This document shows, piece after piece, positions 24,208 through 33,100 of a stretch of DNA of 64,000 bases. Below the pieces are notes generated by a model. It was given only the letters and a program-made list of their open reading frames with translations. It was not told the DNA's origin and searched no databases. A program made the translations under genes and the position numbers. Origin of the DNA: UBA7803 sp041395905 (GTDB taxonomy: Bacteria > Pseudomonadota > Gammaproteobacteria > Pseudomonadales > Azotimanducaceae); NCBI GenBank assembly GCA_041395905.1, contig JAWKZP010000014.1:1-64000 (forward strand), read 5' to 3'. Position 1 is the stretch's first letter, and each line of letters begins with the position of its first letter.

Positions 24208-25023
24208 TCAGGTCTCGTAGGCGCGATCGATACGTTCGAAGCGCCGCCGCACGAATTCGCGGCTTTCTTCGTGGGGCACGATATACAGACGCTTGTTGTC
24301 GATCGCCGCCAGCACCTGACTGGCCACTTCATCCACGTCCAGCACCCGGCCCGCCAGATCGCGATTGTCCTCGTCCTGGTCCGGTACCCGCGGCGAGGCG
24401 TCCGGACCGCCGTAGCTTGAATCGCGGTTGCGCTCGGAGGCACCGATGTCCGTGGCGACCCGCATGGGGCACAGCACCGACACGCCGATGCCCTCGTCTC
24501 GCAGCTCGCGGTACAGCACCTCCGCCAGCGCCACCACGCCGTACTTGGCAACACAGTAGGGACCCAGCCCGACGTTGGGCACGAGCCCGGCGAAAGACGC
24601 CGTAAACAGAATGTGCCCGCCCTCGCCCTGGGCCCGCAGGTGCGGCAGAAACGCCTCGACGCCGTGAATGGGCCCCCACAGGTCGACGTCGATGATCCAG
24701 CGCCAGTCGTCGTGGCTCATCTGCGCAATCGGGCCACCCACGGCGACGCCGGCGTTGTTGAACAGGATGTGCACGGCGCCCAAGGTGCGCACCACGTCAT
24801 CGGCCAGGTGCTGCATGGCCGCGTGATCCGCCACGTTGCACAGGCGTTCCTCGACGCGCACCGGGTACTCGCCGCGCAGCGCAGCGCCAGCGCTCGCCAG
24901 CCGCCCGGCCTCCACGTCCACAAGCACCAGCTGCGCCCCCCGCGCGGCCAGCGCCCGCGCCGTCGCGAAGCCGATGCCGCTGGCGCCGCCCGTGATCACC
25001 GCCACCTTGCCTTGGTATTCCAT
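24208..25023 (-). CDS. SDR family NAD(P)-dependent oxidoreductase
   Basis: Short-chain dehydrogenase of 271 residues. The cofactor motif is TGGASGIG, then NNAG, the catalytic Ser in ILFTASFAGL and YCVAK as the YxxxK motif. The C-terminal tail with EEVARRV-like helices (VDEVASQVLAAIDNKRLYIVPH) resembles the SDR encoded at 50725-51609 (AIEQDRLYVLPHP), so the two are paralogues. ATG 25023 follows GGGGGGAGC. Substrate unknown; it converges with the crotonase gene. Confidence 0.88.
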   Translation of the reverse strand: MEYQGKVAVITGGASGIGFATARALAARGAQLVLVDVEAGRLASAGAALRGEYPVRVEERLCNVADHAAMQHLADDVVRTLGAVHILFNNAGVAVGGPIAQMSHDDWRWIIDVDLWGPIHGVEAFLPHLRAQGEGGHILFTASFAGLVPNVGLGPYCVAKYGVVALAEVLYRELRDEGIGVSVLCPMRVATDIGASERNRDSSYGGPDASPRVPDQDEDNRDLAGRVLDVDEVASQVLAAIDNKRLYIVPHEESREFVRRRFERIDRAYET

Positions 25024-25124
25024 TGCACGCTCCCCCCGGATGTGCGGGCATCCTACCTCCGTTTGCAATGAATCAGCACCGATGCGAGAGTTCCGGTCTT
25101 TCGCACGTCCGGAGAACCCGACCC

Positions 25125-26939
25125 ATGACACCCCTGTCCCGACTCTCGCTCACCGCGCTGCTGCTGAGCGCGCTCACCGGCTGCGGTGAGCCCACCCAAT
25201 CCGGCGAGAGCGCCGCGAAAACCGCCGGCAGCGCCGTCGAGCCCGCCACCCTGGTACTGCGGGGCGGCACGGTGGCCACGGTGGATCCGGCCATCGGTAC
25301 CGCCGACGCCATTGCGGTACGCGGCTACGAGATCGCGGCGGTGGGCTCGAACGACGAGATCGCCGACTACATCGGCCCGGATACCGAGGTCATCGAGCTG
25401 AACGGCCGCTTCGCCATGCCGGGCTTCATCGAGGGCCACGGCCACTATCTGGGCCTGGGCCGGGCCAAGCAGATTCTCGATCTGTCCCATGTACGCAACT
25501 GGGACGAGGTCGTGGGCATGGTGGCGGCCGCCGCCGACCAGGCCGAACCCGGCGAGTGGATTCACGGGCGTGGCTGGCATCAGGACAAGTGGGACAGCGT
25601 GCCCGAGGATGCGGTGGACGGCGTGCCGCGCAACGACACGTTGAGCGCCGTGTCCCCGGACAACCCGGTGCTGCTCGGTCATGCCAGCGGCCATGCCGCC
25701 TTTGCCAACGACGCGGCGCTGGCCGCCGGCGGCATCACCAACGACACCCCCGACCCCGCCGGCGGCACCATCGTGCGCACGCCCGAAGGCAAGGCCACCG
25801 GCCTGCTGCGCGAAACCGCCCAGCGGCTGGTGAGCACCGCCGCGGAAGAGTACGACCAGCGCCTGACCGACGAGGAGCGTGAAGCGCGGTTCCGCGAGCA
25901 GGTGAACCTCGCCGGCCAGGAAGCGCTGCGCCATGGGGTCACTTCGTTCCACGATGCCGGCTCCAGCTTCGCCGTCATCGACGGGTTCAAGCGCATGGAA
26001 GCCGAGGGCACCCTGCCCGTGCGCCTGTATGTCATGGTGCGGCGCCAGACCAACGATGAGATGGACGAGCAGCTGCCGCGCTACTACATGCCGGCACAAG
26101 GCAACGACTTCCTCGCGGTACGCAGCATCAAGCGGCAGATCGACGGCGCCATGGGCGCCCACGGCGCCTGGCTGCTGGAACCCTACGTCGACCTGCCGGA
26201 AACCTCGGGCCTGGTGCTCGAGCCCGTGGAGGAGATCGAGCGCACCGCCGAGATCGCGATCAAGCACGGCTTTCAGGTCGCCACCCATGCCATCGGCGAC
26301 CGCGCCAATCGGGAGACCCTGGATATCTATCAGCGCGCCTGGGAAAAGGCCGGCGTGGACGGCAAGCCGCTGCGCTGGCGCATCGAGCACAGCCAGCACC
26401 TCGATCCGGTGGACGTGCCGCGTTTTGCCGAGCTCGGCGTCATCGCGGCGATGCAGGGCATCCACTGCACCTCCGACGGCCCGTGGATTCCCACCCGCCT
26501 GGGCGAGGAGCGCACCCGCGTGACCTCGTACCCGTGGCGCTCGCTGCTGGAGACCGGCGCGATCATCGGCAACGGCACCGACGTGCCTGTGGAACCCATC
26601 GATCCCATCGCGTCGTACTACGCCAGCGTCAGCCGCATGATGAACAACGGCAAGCGCTTCTATCCCGAGCAGGTGATGACCCGCGAGGAAGCCCTGACCA
26701 GCTACACCTACAACAACGCCTACGCCGCGTTCGAGGAGGACATCAAGGGCACGCTCACCCCGGGCAAGCTGGCGGACATCGTGGTGCTGTCCCAGAACCT
26801 GCTCACCGTCCCCGAGGACGCCATCCCCGACACCCGGGTGGAGATGACCTTCGTCGGCGGCGAGCTGCGCTACGCGCGCACCGACGACCTGGCGCTGGCC
26901 GACGCGCCGCCCGTAGTGCTCGCCGTACACGAGCACTGA
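25125..26939 (+). CDS. Lipoprotein amidohydrolase of the YtcJ type
   Basis: Metal-dependent hydrolase of 604 residues, predicted to be a lipoprotein: the signal ALLLSALTGCG ends in a lipobox with Cys. The amidohydrolase-3 features are FAMPGFIEGHGHYLGLG (HxH metal ligands), FHDAGSS, FQVATHAIGDRAN, RIEHSQHL, IGNGTDVPVEP and the closing GTLTPGKLADIVVL. Substrate unknown. ATG 25125 has GGAGAACCC upstream. Two hairpins follow the stop, the second with a T-run, so transcription ends there. Confidence 0.88.
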   Translation: MTPLSRLSLTALLLSALTGCGEPTQSGESAAKTAGSAVEPATLVLRGGTVATVDPAIGTADAIAVRGYEIAAVGSNDEIADYIGPDTEVIELNGRFAMPGFIEGHGHYLGLGRAKQILDLSHVRNWDEVVGMVAAAADQAEPGEWIHGRGWHQDKWDSVPEDAVDGVPRNDTLSAVSPDNPVLLGHASGHAAFANDAALAAGGITNDTPDPAGGTIVRTPEGKATGLLRETAQRLVSTAAEEYDQRLTDEEREARFREQVNLAGQEALRHGVTSFHDAGSSFAVIDGFKRMEAEGTLPVRLYVMVRRQTNDEMDEQLPRYYMPAQGNDFLAVRSIKRQIDGAMGAHGAWLLEPYVDLPETSGLVLEPVEEIERTAEIAIKHGFQVATHAIGDRANRETLDIYQRAWEKAGVDGKPLRWRIEHSQHLDPVDVPRFAELGVIAAMQGIHCTSDGPWIPTRLGEERTRVTSYPWRSLLETGAIIGNGTDVPVEPIDPIASYYASVSRMMNNGKRFYPEQVMTREEALTSYTYNNAYAAFEEDIKGTLTPGKLADIVVLSQNLLTVPEDAIPDTRVEMTFVGGELRYARTDDLALADAPPVVLAVHEH

Positions 26940-26948
26940 GCGCCCGCC

Positions 26949-26978
26949 CGAGGGGCCCGCACCGGGCCGGGCCCCTCG
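26949..26978 (+). terminator. Long GC hairpin after the amidohydrolase gene
   Basis: An 11-bp perfect stem (26949-26959 with 26968-26978) and an 8-nt loop begin 9 bp after the stop codon at 26939. It has no T-run of its own and stands before the T-run terminator at 27002-27023. It may protect the 3' end of the message or help termination. Confidence 0.55.
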
Positions 26979-27001
26979 ACCCGCACCCCTCGACGCCCGG
27001 A

Positions 27002-27023
27002 CCGGGGCGCCCGGCGGTTTTTT
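27002..27023 (+). terminator. Intrinsic terminator
   Basis: The stem CCGGG/CCCGG with loop GCG is followed by CGG and six T at 27018-27023, on the plus strand. This is the clearest rho-independent terminator in the window and closes the amidohydrolase transcript. Confidence 0.65.
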
Positions 27024-27163
27024 CAACTCCGAAACGTGACCTGCGTCAACTCTTGCTTAAAGCCCGGCAGGGGCGTAAAAAGCGCCGCGAGATCACCGAA
27101 GCGCGCAGAGCCATTGCGCTGCGGAAGAATCTCGCCACACAAAACGAATGTCGGAGTGCTGTA

Positions 27164-27490
27164 ATGAGCCGGCCGATGACCTCAGAACGCCTGCGCGCGG
27201 AAAACCTTGCCTTTGCCGGAACCTGCGGCGTCAGCGAGCATGCCCGCCAGGCACGCTTCATGCCCGCATTTCAGGACACCGAAACCGGCCGCGTGGAGAT
27301 CTGCTGCTTCGCCTCGGGCACCCCGGCACCCATGCACCTGATCTGCTGCCTGCCGGACGAATGGGCCATCGCCTGGAACGACCAGGGCGAAGTCGCCGCA
27401 CTGAAGCCTTCCGTCGTCGCCGGATTCGTGCGCGACGACCGTTTCTACACCCGGGAAGAGGCCGCCTGCCTGGCCAACGACGTGGCCTGA
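27164..27490 (+). CDS. Small Cys-rich protein, unknown
   Basis: Protein of 108 residues that I do not recognise. It has six Cys besides one near the N-terminus's TCGV, including two adjacent pairs (EICCFAS and LICCLPDEW) about 15 residues apart, and AACLANDVA at the end. No signal peptide is visible, so the pairs may bind metal or be redox-active in the cytoplasm. GGAG precedes the ATG. It stands alone between the terminator and the tRNA gene. Codon use looks like its neighbours. Confidence 0.6.
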   Translation: MSRPMTSERLRAENLAFAGTCGVSEHARQARFMPAFQDTETGRVEICCFASGTPAPMHLICCLPDEWAIAWNDQGEVAALKPSVVAGFVRDDRFYTREEAACLANDVA

Positions 27491-27551
27491 TACGGGCGCG
27501 AGCCCGATCGAGCCTCCAGAATTCATCCCGTCGACAGAACGCCCTGGATGC

Positions 27552-27580
27552 TGGCGCTGCCGATCTTCGAACCGTATCAT
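27552..27580 (+). promoter_or_regulatory. Candidate tRNA promoter
   Basis: TATCAT at 27575-27580 is a good -10 match, and TGGCGC at 27552-27557 a weak -35 with a 17-bp spacer. Transcription would begin about 5 bp before the tRNA-Arg gene. No other element is seen in the 101-bp gap 27491-27591. Confidence 0.35.
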
Positions 27581-27591
27581 TCCGCCCCCAA

Positions 27592-27668
27592 GCGCCCGTA
27601 GCTCAGTTGGATAGAGTGTTGGCCTCCGAAGCCAAAGGTCGCGCGTTCGAATCGCGCCGGGCGCGCCA
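27592..27668 (+). tRNA. tRNA-Arg (anticodon CCG)
   Basis: A 77-nt gene with encoded CCA. The acceptor stem is GCGCCCG/CGGGCGC, the D arm GCTC..GAGT, the anticodon arm TTGGC-CTCCGAA-GCCAA with anticodon CCG, and the T arm GCGCG-TTCGAAT-CGCGC. It reads the CGG codon. I see no integrase or direct repeat beside it, so there is no sign of use as an attachment site. Confidence 0.97.
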
Positions 27669-27743
27669 GTAACTGTCGGCTCCTTTCCGACCACATGGTT
27701 TACAGATCGTACCGGGCACACGGGCACCGCTTTCAGCAGTCCC

Positions 27744-29162
27744 TCACTCCCCGCCCGCGTAGTCCCGGATCAACCGATCGAGAAACGCTCTGCTCTGGTA
27801 GAGCGCCTCCACGCCGACCTGCTCGTTCAGACCATGGGCATTGGTCTTGCCCGGCTGCGTGAACAATCCACTCACGCCATAGGTGGGAATGCCTGCCGGG
27901 GTGAGGAAGCGCCCGTCCGTCCCACCCGCCTGCAGAAACGGCAGTACCGGCACGCCCGGCCACATCTGTGCACTCAAGGCCTCGATCGGCGCAAGGATCC
28001 CGGGCGTCAGCTCGGGCGGCGGCGACGTCGACTCCGGCGGATCGACGAAGCTGACGGTTACATCCGGATCTTCCACCGTGCGCCCGAGTTCCTGCCGCAC
28101 CGCTTCCTGAGTCACGCCGGGAAAGATCCGGCAGTTCACGTTCGCGCTCGCACGCTGCGGCAGCGCGTTGGGTGCGTGGCCCGCACTGAGCATGGTCGCG
28201 ACACAGGTAGTGTGCAGCATGGCGTTGTAGCTCGGGTCGTCCATTATCCGTCGCAGCGCGTCCGGATCCGGAGGATCTTTCAGAATGGCGAGCATGTCCG
28301 CCGCCACCTGCCCCGACTCGATCGTCGACATGCGCTCGAAGTAGTAGCGCGTGGTGGTGTTGAACTGCACCGGAAACTCGTGTGCCCCCACCTTTTCGAG
28401 CGCTGCAGCGAGACGATAGATGGCATTGTCCTTCACCGGCCGCGACGAATGCCCGCCCGGGTTCGTGATCTCGAGCCGATAATCCTGATAGGTCTTCTCG
28501 CCTGCCTGGATGCCGTGATAGATCGGCCGGCCTTCGCTGTCCAGCACGCCGCCCGCGCCTTCGTTGAGCGCGAACTCCGCATCGATCAAATCGCGATGGT
28601 GCTCGATCAGATAGCGCGCGCCGTTGAAGGTGTTGGGCGTTTCCTCACCGCAGGTGAGCGCGAGCTTGATCGTGCGCTCGGGCCGGTAGCCGGACCGGCG
28701 CATCTGCATCAGCGCATCGACGAAGATCGAAGCCATCGCCTTGTCGTCAGCCGCCCCGCGCGCGTAGAAGTTGCCGTTCTCTTCTACGAGCGTGAACGGG
28801 TCACGCTCCCAGTCCTCGGGATTGGCTTCCACCACATCGATGTGCGCCAGCAGCAGTATCGGCCGCGCGCTTTCGGAGTAGCCACGCAAGGTGGCGACGA
28901 GATTGCCCTGCTTCGGCCATTCGGGCGGTACGATGACGTGGATGTCGGCGGCGGGGATGCCGGCGCTTTCGAGCTCGGCGGCCATCGCATTCGCGGCCTC
29001 TGTGCAGCTTCCCGCGGAGAGCGTGGTATCGATCTCGACGAGCTTCTGGTAAACGCGGCGGAACTCCAGCTCGTCGGGAGTTGGCGATGCGGACCACACC
29101 GAAGCGGACCCCAGACATCCGCAAACGATGAGAACCATGACCAATGCAGCCTTCAGCGCCAT
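27744..29162 (-). CDS. Secreted M20 family metallopeptidase
   Basis: Zinc-dependent exopeptidase of 472 residues with a signal peptide (ALKAALVMVLIVCGCLGSAS), probably periplasmic. Metal and catalytic residues are seen in LLLAHIDVVEA, ARGAADDKAM, TCGEETPNT, LNEGAGG and the C-terminal NAHGLNEQV; the dimerisation domain begins near ITNPGGHSSRP. The substrate may be a dipeptide or acylated amino acid. ATG 29162 has GGGAGCCGGG upstream; an in-frame ATG at 29198 would add a charged lead before the signal and is less likely. Confidence 0.88.
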   Translation of the reverse strand: MALKAALVMVLIVCGCLGSASVWSASPTPDELEFRRVYQKLVEIDTTLSAGSCTEAANAMAAELESAGIPAADIHVIVPPEWPKQGNLVATLRGYSESARPILLLAHIDVVEANPEDWERDPFTLVEENGNFYARGAADDKAMASIFVDALMQMRRSGYRPERTIKLALTCGEETPNTFNGARYLIEHHRDLIDAEFALNEGAGGVLDSEGRPIYHGIQAGEKTYQDYRLEITNPGGHSSRPVKDNAIYRLAAALEKVGAHEFPVQFNTTTRYYFERMSTIESGQVAADMLAILKDPPDPDALRRIMDDPSYNAMLHTTCVATMLSAGHAPNALPQRASANVNCRIFPGVTQEAVRQELGRTVEDPDVTVSFVDPPESTSPPPELTPGILAPIEALSAQMWPGVPVLPFLQAGGTDGRFLTPAGIPTYGVSGLFTQPGKTNAHGLNEQVGVEALYQSRAFLDRLIRDYAGGE

Positions 29163-29322
29163 TCCCGGCTCCCTATCCCTGTCGAGACGCATTGTCACGC
29201 GGCACCGCGAAGCACGCCAGTCAAACCCCCTCCACGCCGGTCAATCTTCTCGTCCAATCATCCCGGCAAGGGCACCGAACACCTGCTATCCCTAAAGGTG
29301 AACTCCCCGTGTTGCCACCGCC

Positions 29323-29970
29323 ATGCCCGCTGACAAGCCGCTCACCCCCCGCTCGCGCCTGGTTTTCGGCGCCCTGTTCGTCGCGTTCGGCGTTTTCCCC
29401 ATGCTCGCCGCCTTCGATATCGGGCCGCTAGGCACCGAGGACATCAACGGCCCGGCCTGGCTCGGGTTTGCCGCCGGTGGCGTGTTCGCGGCGGGCGGGC
29501 TGGCCGTCATTGCCGGGCGTTCTCCGCTGGCCTCGCTGTTCACGCTGCTGGTGCTGGCCGGGTTCGTCGCCATCGCCAACTGGATCGCCTTCGGCGTCGG
29601 CGAGCGGGTCTGCGGCGTGAGCATCCTGGGCTTCGCCTTCAGCAGCTCCGGAGACCTGTCGGGCCTGGGCTGCCGGGTGCCGTTCGGACTCGCAGCGCTG
29701 ATGGTCAACGGGGTATTCGGGCTGGCTGCGGTGTCGAGCCTGCAGAAACTGCTGGGCGGGCCGCCGCGACTGGCGCGTACCCTGAAAGTCGCCGAGTGGG
29801 CGCTGCTGCTGGTACTGGCTCCCGTGCTGGTGCCGCTGCTGGGCGTGCTGGTGATACGCAGCGCGGCCGACGCGCTGAAGACCCGCCTGACCACCGGCGC
29901 CTGGCCCCGCAACGAAGCGTTCATACGCCGCCAGGCCACCAGGAAACACAGCGGCCAGCCTGTGCGCTGA
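29323..29970 (+). CDS. Multi-span membrane protein, unknown
   Basis: Protein of 215 residues with about five hydrophobic spans, among them LVFGALFVAFGVFPMLAAF, WLGFAAGGVFAAGGLAVIAG, LFTLLVLAGFVAIANWIAFG and VAEWALLLVLAPVLVPLLGV. Two Cys (ERVCGVS and GLGCRVP) may face each other. I do not recognise a family. The 160 bp upstream, shared with the divergent M20 gene, hold no feature I can name. It is followed 108 bp later by the nitroreductase-type gene. Confidence 0.7.
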   Translation: MPADKPLTPRSRLVFGALFVAFGVFPMLAAFDIGPLGTEDINGPAWLGFAAGGVFAAGGLAVIAGRSPLASLFTLLVLAGFVAIANWIAFGVGERVCGVSILGFAFSSSGDLSGLGCRVPFGLAALMVNGVFGLAAVSSLQKLLGGPPRLARTLKVAEWALLLVLAPVLVPLLGVLVIRSAADALKTRLTTGAWPRNEAFIRRQATRKHSGQPVR

Positions 29971-30078
29971 GCGTCGCACGCTGCACGCTCGGCCGCCGTC
30001 CCGGTCGATTCGCCGGCGCAGCTGCGTGTACCATCCAGCGGTATTGTTTCATTCAACGCTGCAGATGGGAGACTGACC

Positions 30079-30513
30079 ATGGCCGAATACATACCACCGA
30101 GCCTCGACTGGGTGCGCAAGCAGGTCGAGGTGTACGAGGGCAGCGGCGGCACCAAGGGCACCACCCTGCTGGAGACCGGGCTACCCTGCATCATCGTCAC
30201 CCACACCGGTAACAAAACCGGCGGCATCCGCAAGATTCCGCTGATGCGGGTCAAGGTAGACGATGGCTACGTGCTGGTGGGCTCCATGGGCGGGCAGCCG
30301 AAGAATCCGGTCTGGGTCTACAACCTGCGCGCCAATCCGAACGTCGAGATCCGCGACAAGACCGAGGTGCACAAGATGCGCGTGCGCGAGGTCACCGACG
30401 CGAGCGAGCGCCAGCGGCTTTGGGACGCGAGCGTTGCCGCCTATCCGCCGTACGAGGAGTACCAGGCGAAGACGACGCGCCGGATTCCGGTGTTTCTGGC
30501 AGAACCGGTGTAA
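30079..30513 (+). CDS. Deazaflavin (F420)-type nitroreductase family protein
   Basis: Split-barrel protein of 144 residues of the Ddn/TIGR00026 family. Landmarks are PCIIVTHTGNKTGGIRKIPL, VLVGSMGGQPKNPVWVYNL and VTDASERQRLWD. Mycobacterial members use coenzyme F420 to reduce quinones or nitro compounds. In a gammaproteobacterium, F420 use cannot be assumed and FMN is possible. It ends 6 bp before the start of the monooxygenase gene, so the two almost certainly form an operon. Confidence 0.87.
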   Translation: MAEYIPPSLDWVRKQVEVYEGSGGTKGTTLLETGLPCIIVTHTGNKTGGIRKIPLMRVKVDDGYVLVGSMGGQPKNPVWVYNLRANPNVEIRDKTEVHKMRVREVTDASERQRLWDASVAAYPPYEEYQAKTTRRIPVFLAEPV

Positions 30514-30519
30514 GCGCCC

Positions 30520-32334
30520 ATGACCTCAGCAACCGGTTCCAAGACCAAGATCGACAAGCAGGCCCTGCGGGCCAAATACCGCGAGGAGCGCGACAAGCGC
30601 CTGCGTCCCGACGGCAACGACCAGTACCTCGAACTCAAGGGCCAGCTGGCTCACTACCTGGAAGACCCGTACACCCCGCTCGTCGAGCGTGAACCGCTGA
30701 CGGACCACGTCACCGTGGCGTTCATCGGCGGCGGCTTCGCCGGGCTCGTCACCGGCGCCCGACTGGTGGAAGCCGGCGTCAAGGACGTGCGCATCATCGA
30801 GAAGGGCGGTGACTTCGGCGGCACCTGGTACTGGAACCGCTACCCCGGCGCCCAGTGCGACACCGCGGCCCTGGTGTACATGCCTCTGCTCGAGGAGACG
30901 GGGCACATGCCGACGGAGAAGTACACCCACGCACCCGAGATTCTCGAGCACTGCCAGCGTATCGGCCGCCATTTCGGGCTCTACGACAACGCGCTGTTTC
31001 ACACCGAGGTCAAGGCCCTGGAGTGGGACCCGGCGCGATCCCGCTGGAACATCCGCACGAATCGCGGCGACGCCTTCACCGCGCAGTTTCTGGCCATGGG
31101 CACGGGGCCGCTGCACGTCCCCAAGCTGCCCGGCATCCCGGGTATCGAGCGATTCAAGGGCCACTCGTTTCACACCAGCCGCTGGGACTACGGCTACACC
31201 GGCGGCGACCCGCACGGGGAGCCGATGGTCGGCCTGATGGACAAGCGCGTGGCCATCATCGGCACCGGTGCCACGGCGGTGCAGTGCGTGCCGCACCTCG
31301 CCCAGGCCTGCAAGGAGCTGTACGTGTTCCAGCGCACGCCCTCCTCCGTGGACGTGCGCGACAACCGTCCCATCGACCCGGTCTGGTTCAAGAGCATCGC
31401 CACCGAAGGCTGGCAGCGCCGCTGGCTGGAGAACTTCACGGCCAACCAGACCGGCGGCAGCGCGGACGAAGATCTGGTGATGGACGGCTGGACGGACCTG
31501 TCGCGGCGCATCCGCACGCGGATCTCCGGCCTCGCGCCGGATCAGATGACGCCAGCGAACATGCTGGCGGCCTACGAGGACGCGGACTTCGAGAAGATGG
31601 AGGAGATCCGCGCCCGCGTCGACAGCATCGTCGAGGACCCGGAGACTGCCGCGAACCTCAAAGCGTGGTACGGCCAGTTGTGCAAACGTCCATGTTTTCA
31701 CGACGAGTACCTGCAGTCGTTCAACACGCCGGGCACCCATCTGGTGGATACGGACGGCAAGGGCGTGGAGGCGATCACCGAACGGGGTGTCGTAGTGGCA
31801 GGCCGTGAGTATCCCGTGGACTGCATCATCTACGCTTCGGGTTTCGAGGTGGGCACGCCCTACACGCGCCGCGCCGGCTACGACGTGGTGGGCCGCGACG
31901 GCATCAGGCTGTCCGAGTACTGGGCGAACGGCATGCGCACGCTGCACGGCATCCACGTGCACGGGTTCCCCAATCTGTTCATCGTGCAACCCACCCAGGG
32001 CGCGAACCTGATCTCGAACGTGCCCCACAACCTCACGGAATCCGGCAGCACCATCGCCGCCGTGGTGAAGCACGCACTGGCCACCGGCGCCACCGAGGTG
32101 GAGGTCACGCGGGAAGCCGAGGATGCCTGGATCGAGCTGCTGCTGAGCGGCCCCGGGCGCATGATCGGCTCCGCCGAGTGCACACCCGGCTACTACAACA
32201 ACGAAGGTCAGGATCCGGGGCCGCGCGCGCGTCTGAACGTGGGGCACCCGGGCGGTGCCATGGCGTTCTTCCGCTACATAGACGAATGGCGCAATTCGGG
32301 CAGGTTCGAGGGGCTGGCGTTCCGGTCCCCGTAG
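30520..32334 (+). CDS. Flavin-containing Baeyer-Villiger-type monooxygenase
   Basis: FAD/NADPH monooxygenase of 604 residues. The first Rossmann motif is IGGGFAGL, the BVMO fingerprint FxGxxxHxxxW appears as FKGHSFHTSRWD, and the second Rossmann motif is IIGTGATAVQ. GGTWYWNRYPGAQCD is typical of BVMOs acting on cyclic or steroid-like ketones. About 65 residues precede the FAD motif, as in larger BVMOs. Substrate unknown. The close upstream nitroreductase-type gene suggests a linked reduction and oxygenation route. Confidence 0.9.
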   Translation: MTSATGSKTKIDKQALRAKYREERDKRLRPDGNDQYLELKGQLAHYLEDPYTPLVEREPLTDHVTVAFIGGGFAGLVTGARLVEAGVKDVRIIEKGGDFGGTWYWNRYPGAQCDTAALVYMPLLEETGHMPTEKYTHAPEILEHCQRIGRHFGLYDNALFHTEVKALEWDPARSRWNIRTNRGDAFTAQFLAMGTGPLHVPKLPGIPGIERFKGHSFHTSRWDYGYTGGDPHGEPMVGLMDKRVAIIGTGATAVQCVPHLAQACKELYVFQRTPSSVDVRDNRPIDPVWFKSIATEGWQRRWLENFTANQTGGSADEDLVMDGWTDLSRRIRTRISGLAPDQMTPANMLAAYEDADFEKMEEIRARVDSIVEDPETAANLKAWYGQLCKRPCFHDEYLQSFNTPGTHLVDTDGKGVEAITERGVVVAGREYPVDCIIYASGFEVGTPYTRRAGYDVVGRDGIRLSEYWANGMRTLHGIHVHGFPNLFIVQPTQGANLISNVPHNLTESGSTIAAVVKHALATGATEVEVTREAEDAWIELLLSGPGRMIGSAECTPGYYNNEGQDPGPRARLNVGHPGGAMAFFRYIDEWRNSGRFEGLAFRSP

Positions 32335-32361
32335 GCCCCGTAAAGGGCGCAGCAAAGATGC

Positions 32362-32385
32362 GGGCCGGTCCCTGCGGACCGGCCC
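32362..32385. terminator. Perfect hairpin between convergent genes
   Basis: GGGCCGGTCC and GGACCGGCCC form a perfect 10-bp stem with the loop CTGC. It lies 27 bp after the monooxygenase stop and 65 bp from the CBS gene's stop on the other strand. There is no T-run, so a shared transcription barrier or RNA-stabilising element is inferred. Confidence 0.55.
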
Positions 32386-32450
32386 ACGTCCTCCCCTTCA
32401 TGCCAGGCACCGGCCTCTATGGGCCGCCCGGCAGAAGCCGTGCACGGGCG

Positions 32451-33011
32451 TCAGTGATGTACTGCGGCGAATATCTCCGCGAACGTCGGCCCCGTGCTGA
32501 CGTTGATGTTGGTGTGCAGACGGGCAGCGACGTCGCTGGCGGCGATCAGGCCGCGGATGCGATGGTCGCCGCCGTCCACCACCAGGCAGTGCTGCTCGCC
32601 GTTGCAGCGCAGCGTCTCGATCACGTCGCCCACGGTCGCGCCGCGCAGGTCGTTGTACGACAGCGCCCGGATGTCGCGTCGCGGGGTCATGACGTCGATC
32701 ACGCGGATCGCCTCGCGCGGCTCGCCGCCGGCCACGCGCTTCACCAGTCGCGCCTCGGCGAGGTCAGAGACGGTGATGATGCCGATGAACTCGCCGTCAT
32801 GGTCCACCACCAGCCGCAGCTTGGCGCGGCTCTGACGCAGGAAACGGTCGGCGTCAACGGCCAGCATCCAGCCATCGATCACCTGCGGTTCGTGACGACG
32901 GAAGTCGGTGAGCAGTGACAACGCCGACGAGCGCAGCCCCAGGTCCCAGTATTCCTCCGGGTGCACCAGATGGTCTGCCGAATCGACGCTTTGAAGTGCC
33001 AGTATCGTCAT
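32451..33011 (-). CDS. CBS-domain protein
   Basis: Cytoplasmic protein of 186 residues with a CBS pair: the first unit around RLVVDHDGEFIGIITVSDLAEA and the second around CLVVDGGDHRIRGLIAASDVA, joined by VIDVMTPRRDIRALSYNDL (quoted in part). CBS pairs sense adenosyl nucleotides. No attached enzyme domain is present, so it would act on a partner. ATG 33011 follows GAGAGGAC. It converges with the monooxygenase gene. Confidence 0.85.
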   Translation of the reverse strand: MTILALQSVDSADHLVHPEEYWDLGLRSSALSLLTDFRRHEPQVIDGWMLAVDADRFLRQSRAKLRLVVDHDGEFIGIITVSDLAEARLVKRVAGGEPREAIRVIDVMTPRRDIRALSYNDLRGATVGDVIETLRCNGEQHCLVVDGGDHRIRGLIAASDVAARLHTNINVSTGPTFAEIFAAVHH

Positions 33012-33100
33012 TGAAGTCCTCTCCCGGCTGTCGCGCGGCTCGCCGCTTTGGCGCGCAGCCGACAGCATTGCCGATGAGCGGGCGCGGTGCGCCCGGTTGC

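Noticed and set aside
27592..27668. tRNA-Arg as an integration site for a mobile element
   Set aside because: No integrase gene, direct repeat of the tRNA 3' end or change in base composition was seen on either side.
30526..32355. A 609-codon open frame on the minus strand
   Set aside because: It is antisense to the Baeyer-Villiger monooxygenase and lacks any recognisable motif.
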